Assembly: GCA_012959785.1 (NCBI GenBank)
Contig: DUCM01000010.1
Coordinates: 186,386-250,385, forward strand
Length of the DNA stretch: 64,000 nucleotides
Source of the DNA: Planctomycetota bacterium
GTDB taxonomy: Bacteria > Planctomycetota > UBA1135 > GCA-002686595
Direction of reading: 5' to 3'
In this document: piece by piece, positions 34,354 to 43,451 of the stretch
How the letters are laid out: each line of letters begins with the position of its first letter
Numbering within the stretch: the first letter of the stretch is position 1
Program-made: the position numbers and the translations under genes
The notes under the pieces: generated by a model
Database searches by the model: none
What the model was told of the DNA's origin: nothing
The model's input: the letters and a program-made list of their open reading frames with translations, nothing else

Positions 34354-35175
34354 TCAGGAGGCGCCAACGGCGACGACGGAGGGGGTGCTCTTGGTGTCTC
34401 GCTTCAGGATGGGCGTCATCAAGACATCGCGCCGGCGCACCACGGCGCAGAGTGAGTGCCCCAGGGGCAGATCCAGGTGGCGCATGAGCCCCGACTCCGC
34501 TGCAAAGACCCGATAGCAGAGCTGGTCCAGGCTGTGGGGCAGGGAGAGGCTGAGATTAGTGGCATTGCCGCGTGTGATTCTCAGGAGTCGGGCGGCCTTG
34601 CCCGCCAAGACATATCCCACGATGGCCGGGAATAGCGCGGCGTTGGCAAAGGTGCATCGCTCCACGGAGAGTTGCGCCCAGTCGATGACTTCCAGCAGAC
34701 CGCGCCGCGTGTAGCGCCGCATATGCTCCGCGATGGAATCGTTTTCGCTCCACATCCAAGGGTGAGCGGGCACGCTGAGGATCGCCACGCCGCCTGGGTT
34801 GAGCACTCGCGCGACTTCGCGCAGGGCCCCTTCGTGATCCTCGATGTGTTCGAGGACATCGAAGAGGCAGACGAGGTCAAAGCTCATTTCGGCGTAGGGC
34901 AGGTGCAGGGCATCGGCTTGCAAGCCGCGGGCTGAGCTTCGTTCGCTACAGCGGTTGATCGCGCGCTTGCAGAGTTCGGTGTAGTGCACTTCATCGCCGA
35001 CGGTCTCGAGGGCTTGCAGGAAACCTCCCACACCGGCGCCGATGTCGAGCACCCGCTCAGGCCGCTGCCCGCCGAGGACGCTGCGCAACAAGTCCAGGTA
35101 GACCGTGCGCCGACCTCGGAACCACCAGTGGTGTTCCTCGAGCTCTTCAAACTGGTCGAAGGCCGTCTGATTCAT
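34354..35175 (-). CDS. Class I SAM-dependent methyltransferase
   Basis: A 273-residue methyltransferase. It begins MNQTAFDQFEELEEHHWWFR and contains the SAM-binding glycine loop VLDIGAGVGGFL. The DLVCLFDVLEHIEDHEGALR motif and the post-loop NPGGVAILSVPAHPWMWSEN follow. This WWFRGR-type subfamily is often encoded near surface-glycan genes. It is translationally coupled (ATGA) to a second methyltransferase and downstream of a UDP-galactopyranose-mutase-like flavoprotein. A role in modifying a lipid-linked sugar or polyketide is inferred. The substrate is unknown. Confidence 0.85.
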   Translation of the reverse strand: MNQTAFDQFEELEEHHWWFRGRRTVYLDLLRSVLGGQRPERVLDIGAGVGGFLQALETVGDEVHYTELCKRAINRCSERSSARGLQADALHLPYAEMSFDLVCLFDVLEHIEDHEGALREVARVLNPGGVAILSVPAHPWMWSENDSIAEHMRRYTRRGLLEVIDWAQLSVERCTFANAALFPAIVGYVLAGKAARLLRITRGNATNLSLSLPHSLDQLCYRVFAAESGLMRHLDLPLGHSLCAVVRRRDVLMTPILKRDTKSTPSVVAVGAS

Positions 35176-36077
35176 CGGCGGGCCTCCGCCACCACGATCA
35201 ATTCGTCGCCCAGGTTGATATAGCCCGTTCCCAAACGCCCGAGGGGCGCAAGCAAGGACGGCAAGCCGCGCCACAGCCGTGCCGAGCGCTCTACGAGGAA
35301 GGCGCCGTCCACAAACTTGCCCGCGTTGCGCGAGCTCATCTGGATGATCTCCAGGCCGGCCCGCTCGCAGGCCTGGCCCAGGGTGTTGGGGTTGAAGTGC
35401 ACGAGGTGCTCGGCGTGTTTGTAGTGGTGCCAGCGCCTGCCAAGGAGGCGCGCCAGGGGCGAGGCCACATTCTGGGTTTCCAAGACGAGTGTACCCCCAG
35501 GCGCCAATCTTTCCCGGGCCCGACTGAGGGCTTCGACGGGGTCGGGCAGGTGCTCGAGGACATCCCAGAGCGAAATCAGGTCGAACTCCTCGCCAGGCGG
35601 CAGTTGCTCAAGGGTGCCGACCCCGATGGCGTCCTCTCCATGGCGCCTGCGGGCCTCCATGGCCATGGCCTGCGAGGGTTCGAGGCCGCGCACGAGGAAA
35701 CCCTGTTCCACGAGTACATCGAGGAAGTAGCCCGCCGCGCAGCCCACATCGAGGGCTCGGTAAGGACGGCCCGTGGCGCGCTTTGGAAAGCGCCCTGCCA
35801 GAGTTCTCCAGCGACGTCGAAAGCTCTTGCGCATGGACTCGGCCTGGCCCAGGTAGTCCGTGTAGCCGCGCTCGCGGGCCGCCGGCGAACGCCAGTAGCT
35901 GCCATCGTAAACCTCGCGCAAGAGAGTCTCGGCATTCCTGCGCGGCGTGATGTAAACCAGCCCGCAACCATCACAGTCCACGACTCTCTGGATGCCCGCA
36001 GCAAAGCGCGTGCTGGCCTTGCTGCCTCCGCACAGGGCGCAGTCCACTTCTAGCCAACCCGGGGCCGTGGCGTTCAT
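35172..36077 (-). CDS. Zinc-ribbon class I SAM methyltransferase
   Basis: A 301-residue methyltransferase. The N-terminal Cys-rich module (CALCGG ... CDGCGLVYITPRR) is a zinc-ribbon-like region found in many sugar or lipid-linked methyltransferases. It is followed by a SAM domain with ALDVGCAAGYFLDVLVEQGF and DLISLWDVLEHLPDPVEALS. The later HYKHAEHLVHFNPNTLG block is characteristic of the same group. It overlaps both neighbours by 4 bases, so the three genes form one translationally coupled unit. Confidence 0.87.
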   Translation of the reverse strand: MNATAPGWLEVDCALCGGSKASTRFAAGIQRVVDCDGCGLVYITPRRNAETLLREVYDGSYWRSPAARERGYTDYLGQAESMRKSFRRRWRTLAGRFPKRATGRPYRALDVGCAAGYFLDVLVEQGFLVRGLEPSQAMAMEARRRHGEDAIGVGTLEQLPPGEEFDLISLWDVLEHLPDPVEALSRARERLAPGGTLVLETQNVASPLARLLGRRWHHYKHAEHLVHFNPNTLGQACERAGLEIIQMSSRNAGKFVDGAFLVERSARLWRGLPSLLAPLGRLGTGYINLGDELIVVAEARR

Positions 36078-37477
36078 GCCGGCAAGGGTTGGCTCTCCGG
36101 TTCGAGTTCCGTTGCGCTACCGGCCTGGTCCAACCGCTTGGCCGCCTGGCGTCCCATGGCGATGGAGTGATCCATGTTGTTGTAGCGAAAGAGCCCCTGG
36201 CGTCCTGTGGTCACGAGGTTTGGGATGCCCGCGATATAGGTGCGCAGGCTGGCCAGGCGCGGGCGGTAGTCGAGGTCGTAGACCGGGTAAGCTCGAGGAG
36301 CGCGGGCCACATCGAGGAGGCGCGCTTCGCCCGCTTGCAGCAGACCGCAGCGTTCCAGATCGGTCATGGCGATCTGCCCAGCTTCCAGGGCAGAGAGGTT
36401 CCAGGTGGCGTCTCCCACGCGGCAGGTGATCTCGCAGCAAAGGGCCGTGGAAGCTCCGGGGGCGGTGGTGTCCGAGAAGTTCTTGAACTCCGAAATGCGG
36501 TGCACACGGATGTGTTTTTCGGGCAGGTAGATCCAGTGGTCCGCGGATACCGTGGGCCGCTCGACTTCCAGGTAGACGAACAGGATGGCCACATGTTCAA
36601 GGCCGCGCGCTGCGCTCTGGACATCGGCCGGAACTTGGGGGCCAAGAGCGCGGGCGAGGGCGCCCAGGGGCGCCGTGTTCAGCATGGCATCGGGTTCGAG
36701 AGACCCCTGGCCGTCGGGAGCGGCAAAGTGCACCCGTCGCACGCGCGCGCCCTTGCGTTCGATGCTCGTCATGGGTGTCGCCAGCCGAATCTCTCCGCCG
36801 GCCGCTTCGATTTTCTCCGCGTAACATCTAGCCAGTTGGCCAATTCCACCGTGGGCAGGGTAAATGAACTCGCTCACCAGGGAACGGACCTCGCCAGCCT
36901 GGGGCGGGCGCAGGGTCTTCAGAATCGTGTCCCAGAGATTGGCCTGACTGATGCGTTGGGCGGCCCAGTCGGCGCTGATCTCGGTGCAGGGCATGCCCCA
37001 CGCTTTGGTGGTGTAGGCCTCGAAAAAGAGCTCGTAGAGCGTGCGTCCAAAGCGCTTTTTTACCCAGGCTTCGAAGTGCGCATCGGGAGTTGGCCGCAAG
37101 CGCTCGCGCAGGCGGGCAACTGCGTAGTCGCCCAATGCCCGCGCCAGGAGACCTGGACCCAGGTTGGCGATGACATTGGAGAATTGCAGCGGGTAGTCGA
37201 AGTAGCGGCCGCGCAAGAAGATGCGCGAGCTGCGTTCGCGGCGCACGAGATCACCGCCGAGGATCTCATAAATGTGCGCTTCCAGCTCGGCGTTCTGCGT
37301 GTGGATGCGGTGGGGTCCCAGGTCGAGCCAGTAGGGGCCCATGCGCCAACTGGTGGCGAGACCTCCAACCCGTGTGGCCTCTTCGAGCACGGTCACCCGA
37401 TGGCCGCGCACGAGTAGCTCGTGCGCGCCTGCAAGGCCTGCCAGACCGGCACCGAGGACGACGATGTTCATAGGCAT
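36074..37477 (-). CDS. FAD-dependent oxidoreductase, UDP-galactopyranose mutase-like
   Basis: A 467-residue flavoprotein. The N-terminal Rossmann motif is VVLGAGLAGLAGAHELLVRG, followed by VTVLEEATRVGGLATSW and LDLGPHRIHT. The C-terminal FAD motif YNNMDHSIAMGRQAA also occurs. The blocks resemble the Glf/amine-oxidase superfamily used in cell-surface sugar biosynthesis. Other members, such as protoporphyrinogen oxidase-like proteins, cannot be excluded. The first gene of a coupled trio with two methyltransferases, it probably feeds a glycan-modification pathway. ATG 37477 or 37471 may be the start. Confidence 0.75.
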   Translation of the reverse strand: MPMNIVVLGAGLAGLAGAHELLVRGHRVTVLEEATRVGGLATSWRMGPYWLDLGPHRIHTQNAELEAHIYEILGGDLVRRERSSRIFLRGRYFDYPLQFSNVIANLGPGLLARALGDYAVARLRERLRPTPDAHFEAWVKKRFGRTLYELFFEAYTTKAWGMPCTEISADWAAQRISQANLWDTILKTLRPPQAGEVRSLVSEFIYPAHGGIGQLARCYAEKIEAAGGEIRLATPMTSIERKGARVRRVHFAAPDGQGSLEPDAMLNTAPLGALARALGPQVPADVQSAARGLEHVAILFVYLEVERPTVSADHWIYLPEKHIRVHRISEFKNFSDTTAPGASTALCCEITCRVGDATWNLSALEAGQIAMTDLERCGLLQAGEARLLDVARAPRAYPVYDLDYRPRLASLRTYIAGIPNLVTTGRQGLFRYNNMDHSIAMGRQAAKRLDQAGSATELEPESQPLPA

Positions 37478-37590
37478 GGAACCGCCCGCGCGGCACGAAT
37501 GGAGCCTACACCCTCACCAGGAGAACGGGCACACAAGAGCGCGTATTCGGCTCTTACTGCGAACTCTTGAGCGGCCTTGAGAGCGCTCCC

Positions 37591-39411
37591 TCAGCTCTTG
37601 GCGGTGTCGGCCCGGCGCAGGGTCACGCGGAAGATGCTGCCGCCGCCCGGGCGGTCCAGGACCTGGGCGTCACCGTCCATGGCCTGGGCCTGGATCTTCA
37701 CGAGGTGTAGCCCGAGGCCCGTGCCGCGCTCGCCCCGGGTCGTGGCATCGCTGCGGCGGAAGAAGGCCTCGAAGATGCGCTGCTTGTCGCGGTCGGGAAT
37801 CCCCGGTCCGCGGTCGAGCACTTCGAGGCAGGGCTGGCCGTCCCGTGTGCAGGTACAGAGGAGCGTGGCCTCTCTCGGGCCGTCCTCGCGGGAGCCATAC
37901 TTGCGAGCGTTTTCGAGGAGATTGGTCACGATCGAGCGCAGGCCATCGCGGTTCATCAGGACCGCACCCAGACCCTCGGCGAGTTCGAGTTGCACGCCAT
38001 CGCGAGCCGCGATCTCCTCGCTCATAAGAACGCGTAACACTTCATTCAGGTCCCCGGGCTCCGGATTCGGAGGAGACGAGGAAAGCCGGCTCTTTTCCAG
38101 CACCCGTTCAACCATGGCTTCGAGGCGCTGGGTCTCATCCACGATGCGCCCGTGGTACTCGTCGCGCTTGTTGTCCGTGGTCACCCAACCGTCTCTCAGC
38201 ATCTCACCGTGCAGCCGAATGGTGGCGATGGGCGTGCGCAACTCATGGGTGACCGCCGCCACGAAGTCTTCGGTGCGGCGCGCCTGCTCGAGTTCTACGG
38301 CGACCGAGCGCAAAAGCAACACCATGCCCGTGGCAAGGGAGAGCAGCAACATGCAGGCCACCGCCACCAGGCGCCAGTTCTGGCTGGCCTGCCTCGCTCG
38401 CAGGGCTGCGCTGCTGAGACTGATCTGAAAGCGACCGTATTCTGCATCGCGCGGCCGCTCCACCTCGATTTCGAGCAATTCAACCGGATAGAGCGTATGT
38501 ACCAGGGTCTCGCCGCTCTCCACCAAGGCCGCGCCCTGCGGGTGAAAGGCCTCGGGTTGGCGCAGGGACTGTTTCGCCACTTCCTCGGGCAGCGCGCCGA
38601 AAAGCCACTCGGGGTCGATGAAGAATCCCTGGTGGATCAACGCGCCCTCGGCCAGATTTGAGTAGCAGGTTGGCATGCCGCGCAGGAGTTCGACCTTGTC
38701 GATCAAGATGACCCGCGTGGCCACGACTCGCGGCGTGCCATCGGCTCCCCGGTAGAAGCGCACATGAAAACTGTAGCGGTGCACATCCACAGCCTCGTCG
38801 TCAAGGCGCCGCAAGGAAGGTAACTGGGCCCGCAAGCAACTGTGGTCGCGCTCGTGGCTGAAGTTGATCACCGCCAGGGAGAGCGGCACGCTTGAGATGT
38901 GCAAGCCGCCATAGCGCGTGATGCGCTTTTGAAAGCCTTCCTGCACATCGTGGACGATGAGTTCCTGCACCGAGCGCTTGAGCTTGTTCGCCAGGGTCTT
39001 CGAGTCAGGGAGCTGCTTGTGCTCGCCGGCGAAGATCGAGAACTCGGCTCCGATTCCCTGGCTGATATCGAAGCTGAACCAGCTCAGGATGCCCTCGGGA
39101 GGCAGGCCACGCGTAAGTGGCGAGGGCAGAAAAGCGACATCGGAGCCGACCAGATCCTCGGGGTAGACAAAATCACGGTAGACCATGAACGAGCGCTCGT
39201 TTTCCCGGGCGAGTAGTTCATCAAAGCGCGCAGTCAAACCGTCCTGCATGCGCCGCGCTGCTGTGCTTGCCAGTGCCGGAACCTGCTGCCGTTCGGCGCG
39301 GTGGTCGCCAGCCAGTTGAAACCAGAGCAGCCCACCCAAAACCAGGGTGGGTACTACCAGGAGCAGCGAGTAGAGCGCCAGTGCCGTTCGTCGTGTGGTC
39401 AGTCGTGCCAA
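37591..39411 (-). CDS. Membrane sensor histidine kinase
   Basis: A 606-residue kinase. One membrane helix lies near residues 10-30, followed by a periplasmic sensor region of about 300 residues and a second helix near residue 350. Then come a HisKA domain with the H-box VTHELRTPIATI (His389) and a HATPase_c domain (N-box NLLENARKYG, GTGLGLHLV G-box). The sensor domain has no match I can name. The gene overlaps the response regulator by 13 bases, so the two are a pair. Confidence 0.93.
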   Translation of the reverse strand: MARLTTRRTALALYSLLLVVPTLVLGGLLWFQLAGDHRAERQQVPALASTAARRMQDGLTARFDELLARENERSFMVYRDFVYPEDLVGSDVAFLPSPLTRGLPPEGILSWFSFDISQGIGAEFSIFAGEHKQLPDSKTLANKLKRSVQELIVHDVQEGFQKRITRYGGLHISSVPLSLAVINFSHERDHSCLRAQLPSLRRLDDEAVDVHRYSFHVRFYRGADGTPRVVATRVILIDKVELLRGMPTCYSNLAEGALIHQGFFIDPEWLFGALPEEVAKQSLRQPEAFHPQGAALVESGETLVHTLYPVELLEIEVERPRDAEYGRFQISLSSAALRARQASQNWRLVAVACMLLLSLATGMVLLLRSVAVELEQARRTEDFVAAVTHELRTPIATIRLHGEMLRDGWVTTDNKRDEYHGRIVDETQRLEAMVERVLEKSRLSSSPPNPEPGDLNEVLRVLMSEEIAARDGVQLELAEGLGAVLMNRDGLRSIVTNLLENARKYGSREDGPREATLLCTCTRDGQPCLEVLDRGPGIPDRDKQRIFEAFFRRSDATTRGERGTGLGLHLVKIQAQAMDGDAQVLDRPGGGSIFRVTLRRADTAKS

Positions 39412-40124
39412 CGGTAGCCCTTTCCGCGCACCGTCTGGATGAGCGTGGGCTGACTGGGATCGGGCTCGATCTTGCGCCTCAGGCCGACGATGTGAATGTC
39501 GACCGTGCGCGTTTCTACTTTGCCGTTCGTGTAATGCCAGACATCGACCAGGAGGTCGTCACGCGTCACCACGCGGTCGCGGTGTTCGATGAGGTAGCGC
39601 AGTATATCGCCTTCGCGGGGCGTCAAGAGCACAACCTCGTCTCCACGGTGAACTTCCAGGCGCTCGAGGTCCACCTCGATCTCACCTGTCAATTTGAGGT
39701 GATCGGGCAGGCTGCTGTCCAGGTCGCGGCGCCGGAACTGGGCCGAGACACGGGCCACCAGGATGGCAGGCGAGAAGGGCTTGCGCATGTAGTCGTCGGC
39801 GCCGGCTTCCAGCCCTCGCAGCACATCGGCTTCGTCGCCCAGGGCGGTCAGGATCACCACGCGCACATCGTGGCGCTCGGCGCGCAGGCTTTTCAATAGC
39901 TCGAGGCCACAGATCCCCGGCAACATCAAATCGAGCACCACCAGGTCAAACTTGCCCTGGCGGATGGCTGCCAGGCCGGCTTCGCCGTCGTGCACCATGG
40001 AAACCGTGTAACCCGCGTGCTCCAAAGCGTCGCGGATGCCGGCGGCCAAACTCAACTCGTCCTCGATGACGAGGATGGTCTCGGTGGCCGTGGTGGGTTG
40101 GGAGGTTCCTTGGTCTTGGCTCAT
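39399..40124 (-). CDS. OmpR-family response regulator
   Basis: A 241-residue regulator. The receiver domain has the acidic pair E21-D22, phospho-acceptor Asp65 in VVLDLMLPG and Lys115 in YMRKPF. The winged-helix DNA-binding domain contains LTPREGDILRYLIEHRDRVV and VETRTVDIHIVGLRRKIE. It is the cognate partner of the downstream histidine kinase. Start 40124 (MSQDQ) removes an implausible upstream extension of 77 residues. The flavoprotein/methyltransferase genes lie 113 bases downstream on the same strand and may be co-transcribed. Confidence 0.94.
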   Translation of the reverse strand: MSQDQGTSQPTTATETILVIEDELSLAAGIRDALEHAGYTVSMVHDGEAGLAAIRQGKFDLVVLDLMLPGICGLELLKSLRAERHDVRVVILTALGDEADVLRGLEAGADDYMRKPFSPAILVARVSAQFRRRDLDSSLPDHLKLTGEIEVDLERLEVHRGDEVVLLTPREGDILRYLIEHRDRVVTRDDLLVDVWHYTNGKVETRTVDIHIVGLRRKIEPDPSQPTLIQTVRGKGYRWHD

Positions 40125-40394
40125 GGCGTTGGGCTGGCTCAGGGGGGAGGCAAGGGGGGCACAGTAAAGACTACGCACCGCGTGGCCCGAGGTTTTCCTC
40201 CTCCAGGAGAATTGAGGCCAGGGGGCACAGCTGTGTTGCCTGTGGGGGCCCCTACGCAGAGAATACGGCTCCTGCGACCACCAAGTCGGTGCTTGGACTC
40301 CATTCTGCCCAAGGCCCCGCTGGGGAACTCGACTTGGAGTCGGGCGCGTGTTCACGATGCCGGCCGCGTGTTGCGCCCTCAGCGCTTGCGCCCC

Positions 40395-40607
40395 TCAGCC
40401 TGCCTGGGCACCGCCGAAATCAAAGCCGGCTGCCCGCACCGTCTCGGCCACCAGGGCCGCCTCGTGGTCGCCAAAGACGCGGATCTGCCCGCCTTCGAGT
40501 TGCACCTCGACGGTGGCTTCAGCGAGAGCCATCTCGAGTGCCTTGGTGATCGAGGCCACGCAGCCCTCGCAGGTCATGCCGTTGACCTTGTAGTTGGCGG
40601 TTTTCAA
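40395..40607 (-). CDS. copZ: CopZ-like copper chaperone (HMA domain)
   Basis: A 70-residue protein that is a single heavy-metal-associated domain with the Cu(I)-binding motif GMTCEGC (residues 10-16) and a beta-alpha-beta-beta-alpha-beta pattern. It delivers cuprous ions to CopA-type ATPases. It lies 6 bases after the copA stop on the same strand, so the pair is a typical copper-efflux unit. Confidence 0.85.
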   Translation of the reverse strand: MKTANYKVNGMTCEGCVASITKALEMALAEATVEVQLEGGQIRVFGDHEAALVAETVRAAGFDFGGAQAG

Positions 40608-40613
40608 TGGTCC

Positions 40614-43022
40614 TTACAAGGGTCGTTGGTTTTTTTGGAGCCGAGGATTCGTGCTGGGACGCCAGCGTCGCAAGCTGAGGGAGTTGGTCACTACGCTGAC
40701 GCTCGAGAGCGCCATGGCCGCGCCGGCGAAGACAGGACTCAGGAGCCCGGCGGCGGCGAGGGGGATGCCGAGGGTATTGTAGAGGAAGGCCCAGAACAGA
40801 TTCTGGCGGATCTTCCTGGTGGTGGCTTGGGAGACGCTGATGGCGTCCTGGACCAGGAGCGGATCGGGTCGCATGAGGGTCACGTCGGCGGTGGCCATGG
40901 CCACATCGGCGCCGCTCGACATGGCGAAGCCCACATCCGCGGCGGCCAGGGCCGGAGCGTCGTTCACTCCGTCTCCCACCATGGCGACGGTGCGGCCCGC
41001 GGCACGCAGCTTTTCGATTTCTTCTGCCTTGTCGCCCGGCAGCACTTCGGCGATGACTCTTTCGATACCCAGCGCTTGGCCCACGCGCCGGGCAGCGGCC
41101 TCGAGGTCGCCACTGAGCAAGATGACCGAGATGCCCGCGGTCTTGAGATTGGCCACCGCCGCCTTGGAGCTAGCGCGCAACTCATCGGTGAGGGCCAGGC
41201 ACCCTCGCACGCGACCTTCTTCCGCGACCCACACCAGGGTCTGCCCCGCGGCTTCCAAGGCCGCGGCGGGCGCAGCCAGTTCGCCTGGATCGAGATCCAA
41301 ACGCGAGAGGTAGCGTGCGCTGCCGATTTGCACCAGGCGGCCTTCGATGCGCGCTTCGAGACCCAGCCCGGCCACGGCTTGAAACTCATCGAGGCCGGCG
41401 CAGGCGAGGCCGCGACCTTCGGCAGCGCGCACGATAGCCTTGCCCAAAGGATGCTCGCTACCCGCCTGGGCCGTCGCCGCCAAGGCCAGCAGGCCATCTT
41501 CGTCGCCGTCCTTCTCCAGGATTTTCTGTACCTCGGGTTGGCCGCGGGTCAAGGTGCCGGTCTTGTCGAAGACCACCGTGTCCACGGCGTGGGCGCGGCT
41601 GAGGGCTTCGGCATCGCGGATCAGAATGCCCTCGCGCGCGGCTCGACCGGTGCCCACCATGAGCGCCGTGGGCGTGGCCAGTCCCAGGGCGCAGGGGCAG
41701 GCGATGACCAACACAGCCACCGCCGCCAACACCGCCTGATCGGTGCTGGCACCGCTGGCGAGCCAGAAGAGCCATGTCGCCAGGGCCGTGGCGGTCACCA
41801 CCGGCACGAAGATCGCTGAGACGCGGTCCACCGTGCGTTGGATGGGGGCCTTGCCCGCCTGGGCGTCTTCCACCATGGTGATGATGCGCGAGAGGGTCAA
41901 GTCGGCACCCACGCGGGTGACTTCGATGGTCAGGAGTCCTTCGCCGTTCAGCGCTCCGCCCGTGACGCTGTCGCCCACTTCGCGGCGCACGGGCAGGCTT
42001 TCGCCCGTGAGCAGGGAGTGATCCACGGCGCTGCTGCCCTTCAGTACCTGACCGTCGAGGGGAATGCGTTCGCCGGGGCGCACCTGGATGAGCATGCCGC
42101 GCTGCACCGCTGCGGCGGCGACTTCCACCCACTCCGCTCCGCGTTGGATGCGCGCCGTGTCGGGTTGCAGTTCCATCAGGGCGCGAATGGCGGCACAGGT
42201 TGCGCCCTTGGCACGGCGCTCCATGTTCTTTCCGAAGAGCACCAGGGTGATGACCGAGGCCGAAGCCTCGAAGTAGAGTTCTCCGTGGCCAACACTCAGT
42301 TGGTACACGCTCAAGCCGAAGGCCGCGCTGGTGCCCAGAGCGACCAGAAGATCCATGTTGCCGGTGAAGGCTCGCAATGCACTCCAGGCGCCGCGGTAGA
42401 AGCGCGCCCCAAGGCCGAACTGCACCACGGAAGCGAGGAGCAGTTGCACGGGACCGGCCAGGGACCACTCGATGCCCAGCAGCATGAGTGCCATGGGCGC
42501 CACCAGGGGCGCGGTCAGCGCGAGGGCCAGGCTCAGGGTTGCGAGTTCGCGTTGCGCCAAGCGTTGCGCCGCCAACTCCTCATCGCTGCCGGCGTGCCTG
42601 GCCGCCGTGGCGCCGAAGCCCGCGGCTTCGATGGCTCGTGTGAGGTCGCTGAACTCCAGGGCGGCGGGGGAGAAGGCCACGCTGGCGATTTCAGTGGCCA
42701 GGTTGACCTGGGCCGATAGCACGCCGGGCAGTTTGCAAAGGACCCTTTCGATGCGCCCCGCGCAGGTGGCGCAGGTCATGCCCTGGACTGCGATGCGGGC
42801 GCTTGCCGGAGGCACGCTGAAGCCCGCGCTCTCTACCGCGGACACGATCTCGAGCACCCCTTCCCGGGGGCCGGAAAAACTCACCGCCAGCCGCTCGCTG
42901 GCGAGGTTGCAGCTCACCTTCTTGACCACCTTCAGGGAGCCCACGACTTTTTCGATGCGTCCGGCGCAGGTGGCGCAGGTCATGCCCTCGATGGGCAATT
43001 GGATTTCTCGGAGCTGGGACAT
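40614..43022 (-). CDS. copA: Copper-exporting P-type ATPase
   Basis: An 802-residue P1B-type ATPase. Two N-terminal HMA domains carry GMTCATC at residues 13-19 and 81-87. Eight transmembrane helices include the ion-site motif CPC (442-444). The TGES motif of the actuator domain (339-342) and phosphorylated Asp486 in DKTGT follow. VGDGVNDAPAL forms the hinge, and the last helices end YNTLGIP ... MALSSVSVVTNSL, the Cu(I)-ATPase signature. Start 43022 is chosen because the first HMA domain begins there. An in-frame ATG at 43085 is possible. It exports Cu(I) to the periplasm. Confidence 0.97.
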   Translation of the reverse strand: MSQLREIQLPIEGMTCATCAGRIEKVVGSLKVVKKVSCNLASERLAVSFSGPREGVLEIVSAVESAGFSVPPASARIAVQGMTCATCAGRIERVLCKLPGVLSAQVNLATEIASVAFSPAALEFSDLTRAIEAAGFGATAARHAGSDEELAAQRLAQRELATLSLALALTAPLVAPMALMLLGIEWSLAGPVQLLLASVVQFGLGARFYRGAWSALRAFTGNMDLLVALGTSAAFGLSVYQLSVGHGELYFEASASVITLVLFGKNMERRAKGATCAAIRALMELQPDTARIQRGAEWVEVAAAAVQRGMLIQVRPGERIPLDGQVLKGSSAVDHSLLTGESLPVRREVGDSVTGGALNGEGLLTIEVTRVGADLTLSRIITMVEDAQAGKAPIQRTVDRVSAIFVPVVTATALATWLFWLASGASTDQAVLAAVAVLVIACPCALGLATPTALMVGTGRAAREGILIRDAEALSRAHAVDTVVFDKTGTLTRGQPEVQKILEKDGDEDGLLALAATAQAGSEHPLGKAIVRAAEGRGLACAGLDEFQAVAGLGLEARIEGRLVQIGSARYLSRLDLDPGELAAPAAALEAAGQTLVWVAEEGRVRGCLALTDELRASSKAAVANLKTAGISVILLSGDLEAAARRVGQALGIERVIAEVLPGDKAEEIEKLRAAGRTVAMVGDGVNDAPALAAADVGFAMSSGADVAMATADVTLMRPDPLLVQDAISVSQATTRKIRQNLFWAFLYNTLGIPLAAAGLLSPVFAGAAMALSSVSVVTNSLSLRRWRPSTNPRLQKNQRPL

Positions 43023-43451
43023 GGGCACGGGGAACCCGGAGGATAGGGAGCCGGGGGGGGCAGGCCGCCCCTCAAAGGCCCGCAATTCCGTCCAGCGTGG
43101 GCCTATGCCTCAGCCATGCCCCTGAACGTAGGGGGCCCTACTTGTTCTCGGGGGAATGTGAGCGCGACAGCTGACGGCGCTGCTCGCAGGCTCGTGCGAG
43201 CCGCGATGAGGACATGAATACTCGGGAGAGTCGGAATCGCACCGCGCACAGGCCAGCTGTCGCTGCTCGCGTTTTGAGACGCACCCTCTTCGAGCCGGGT
43301 TCCGTCTGACACTGGCGCTCTATTCAGGTCATCCCTCTCCTGGGATTGAAGGGTTCTTCTGATGTTGAAGGACCTGACACTGAAACACCGAGAGCGAGTC
43401 AGGGTAGAGGCTGGCACCCTGTCCCTCGGTACGCTTCGACTGACTACCTGC
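43023..43451. other. Gap between copA and the sulfatase gene
   Basis: A 429-base gap with no supported gene. It must hold the copA promoter (reading leftward), but no convincing minus-10/minus-35 pair was found. The only notable structure is the dyad listed at 43124-43147. Confidence 0.4.
43124..43147 (-). promoter_or_regulatory. Candidate operator dyad upstream of copA
   Basis: GTAGGG - GG - CCCTAC (43128-43141) is an almost perfect dyad, flanked by GAAC on the left and TT then GTTC on the right. It lies about 100 bases before the copA start. It could be a metal-regulator operator, but it does not match a CueR or CsoR consensus closely, so the call is tentative. Confidence 0.3.

Noticed and set aside
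39990-41819. A 609-codon plus-strand open frame across the regulator and copA
   Set aside because: Antisense to response-regulator and copper-ATPase sequence with intact motifs. The translation is low-complexity Gly/Ala/Arg.
43124-43147. A CsoR/CueR copper operator at the dyad upstream of copA
   Set aside because: The dyad is real but does not match either consensus closely, so only a generic operator candidate is listed.
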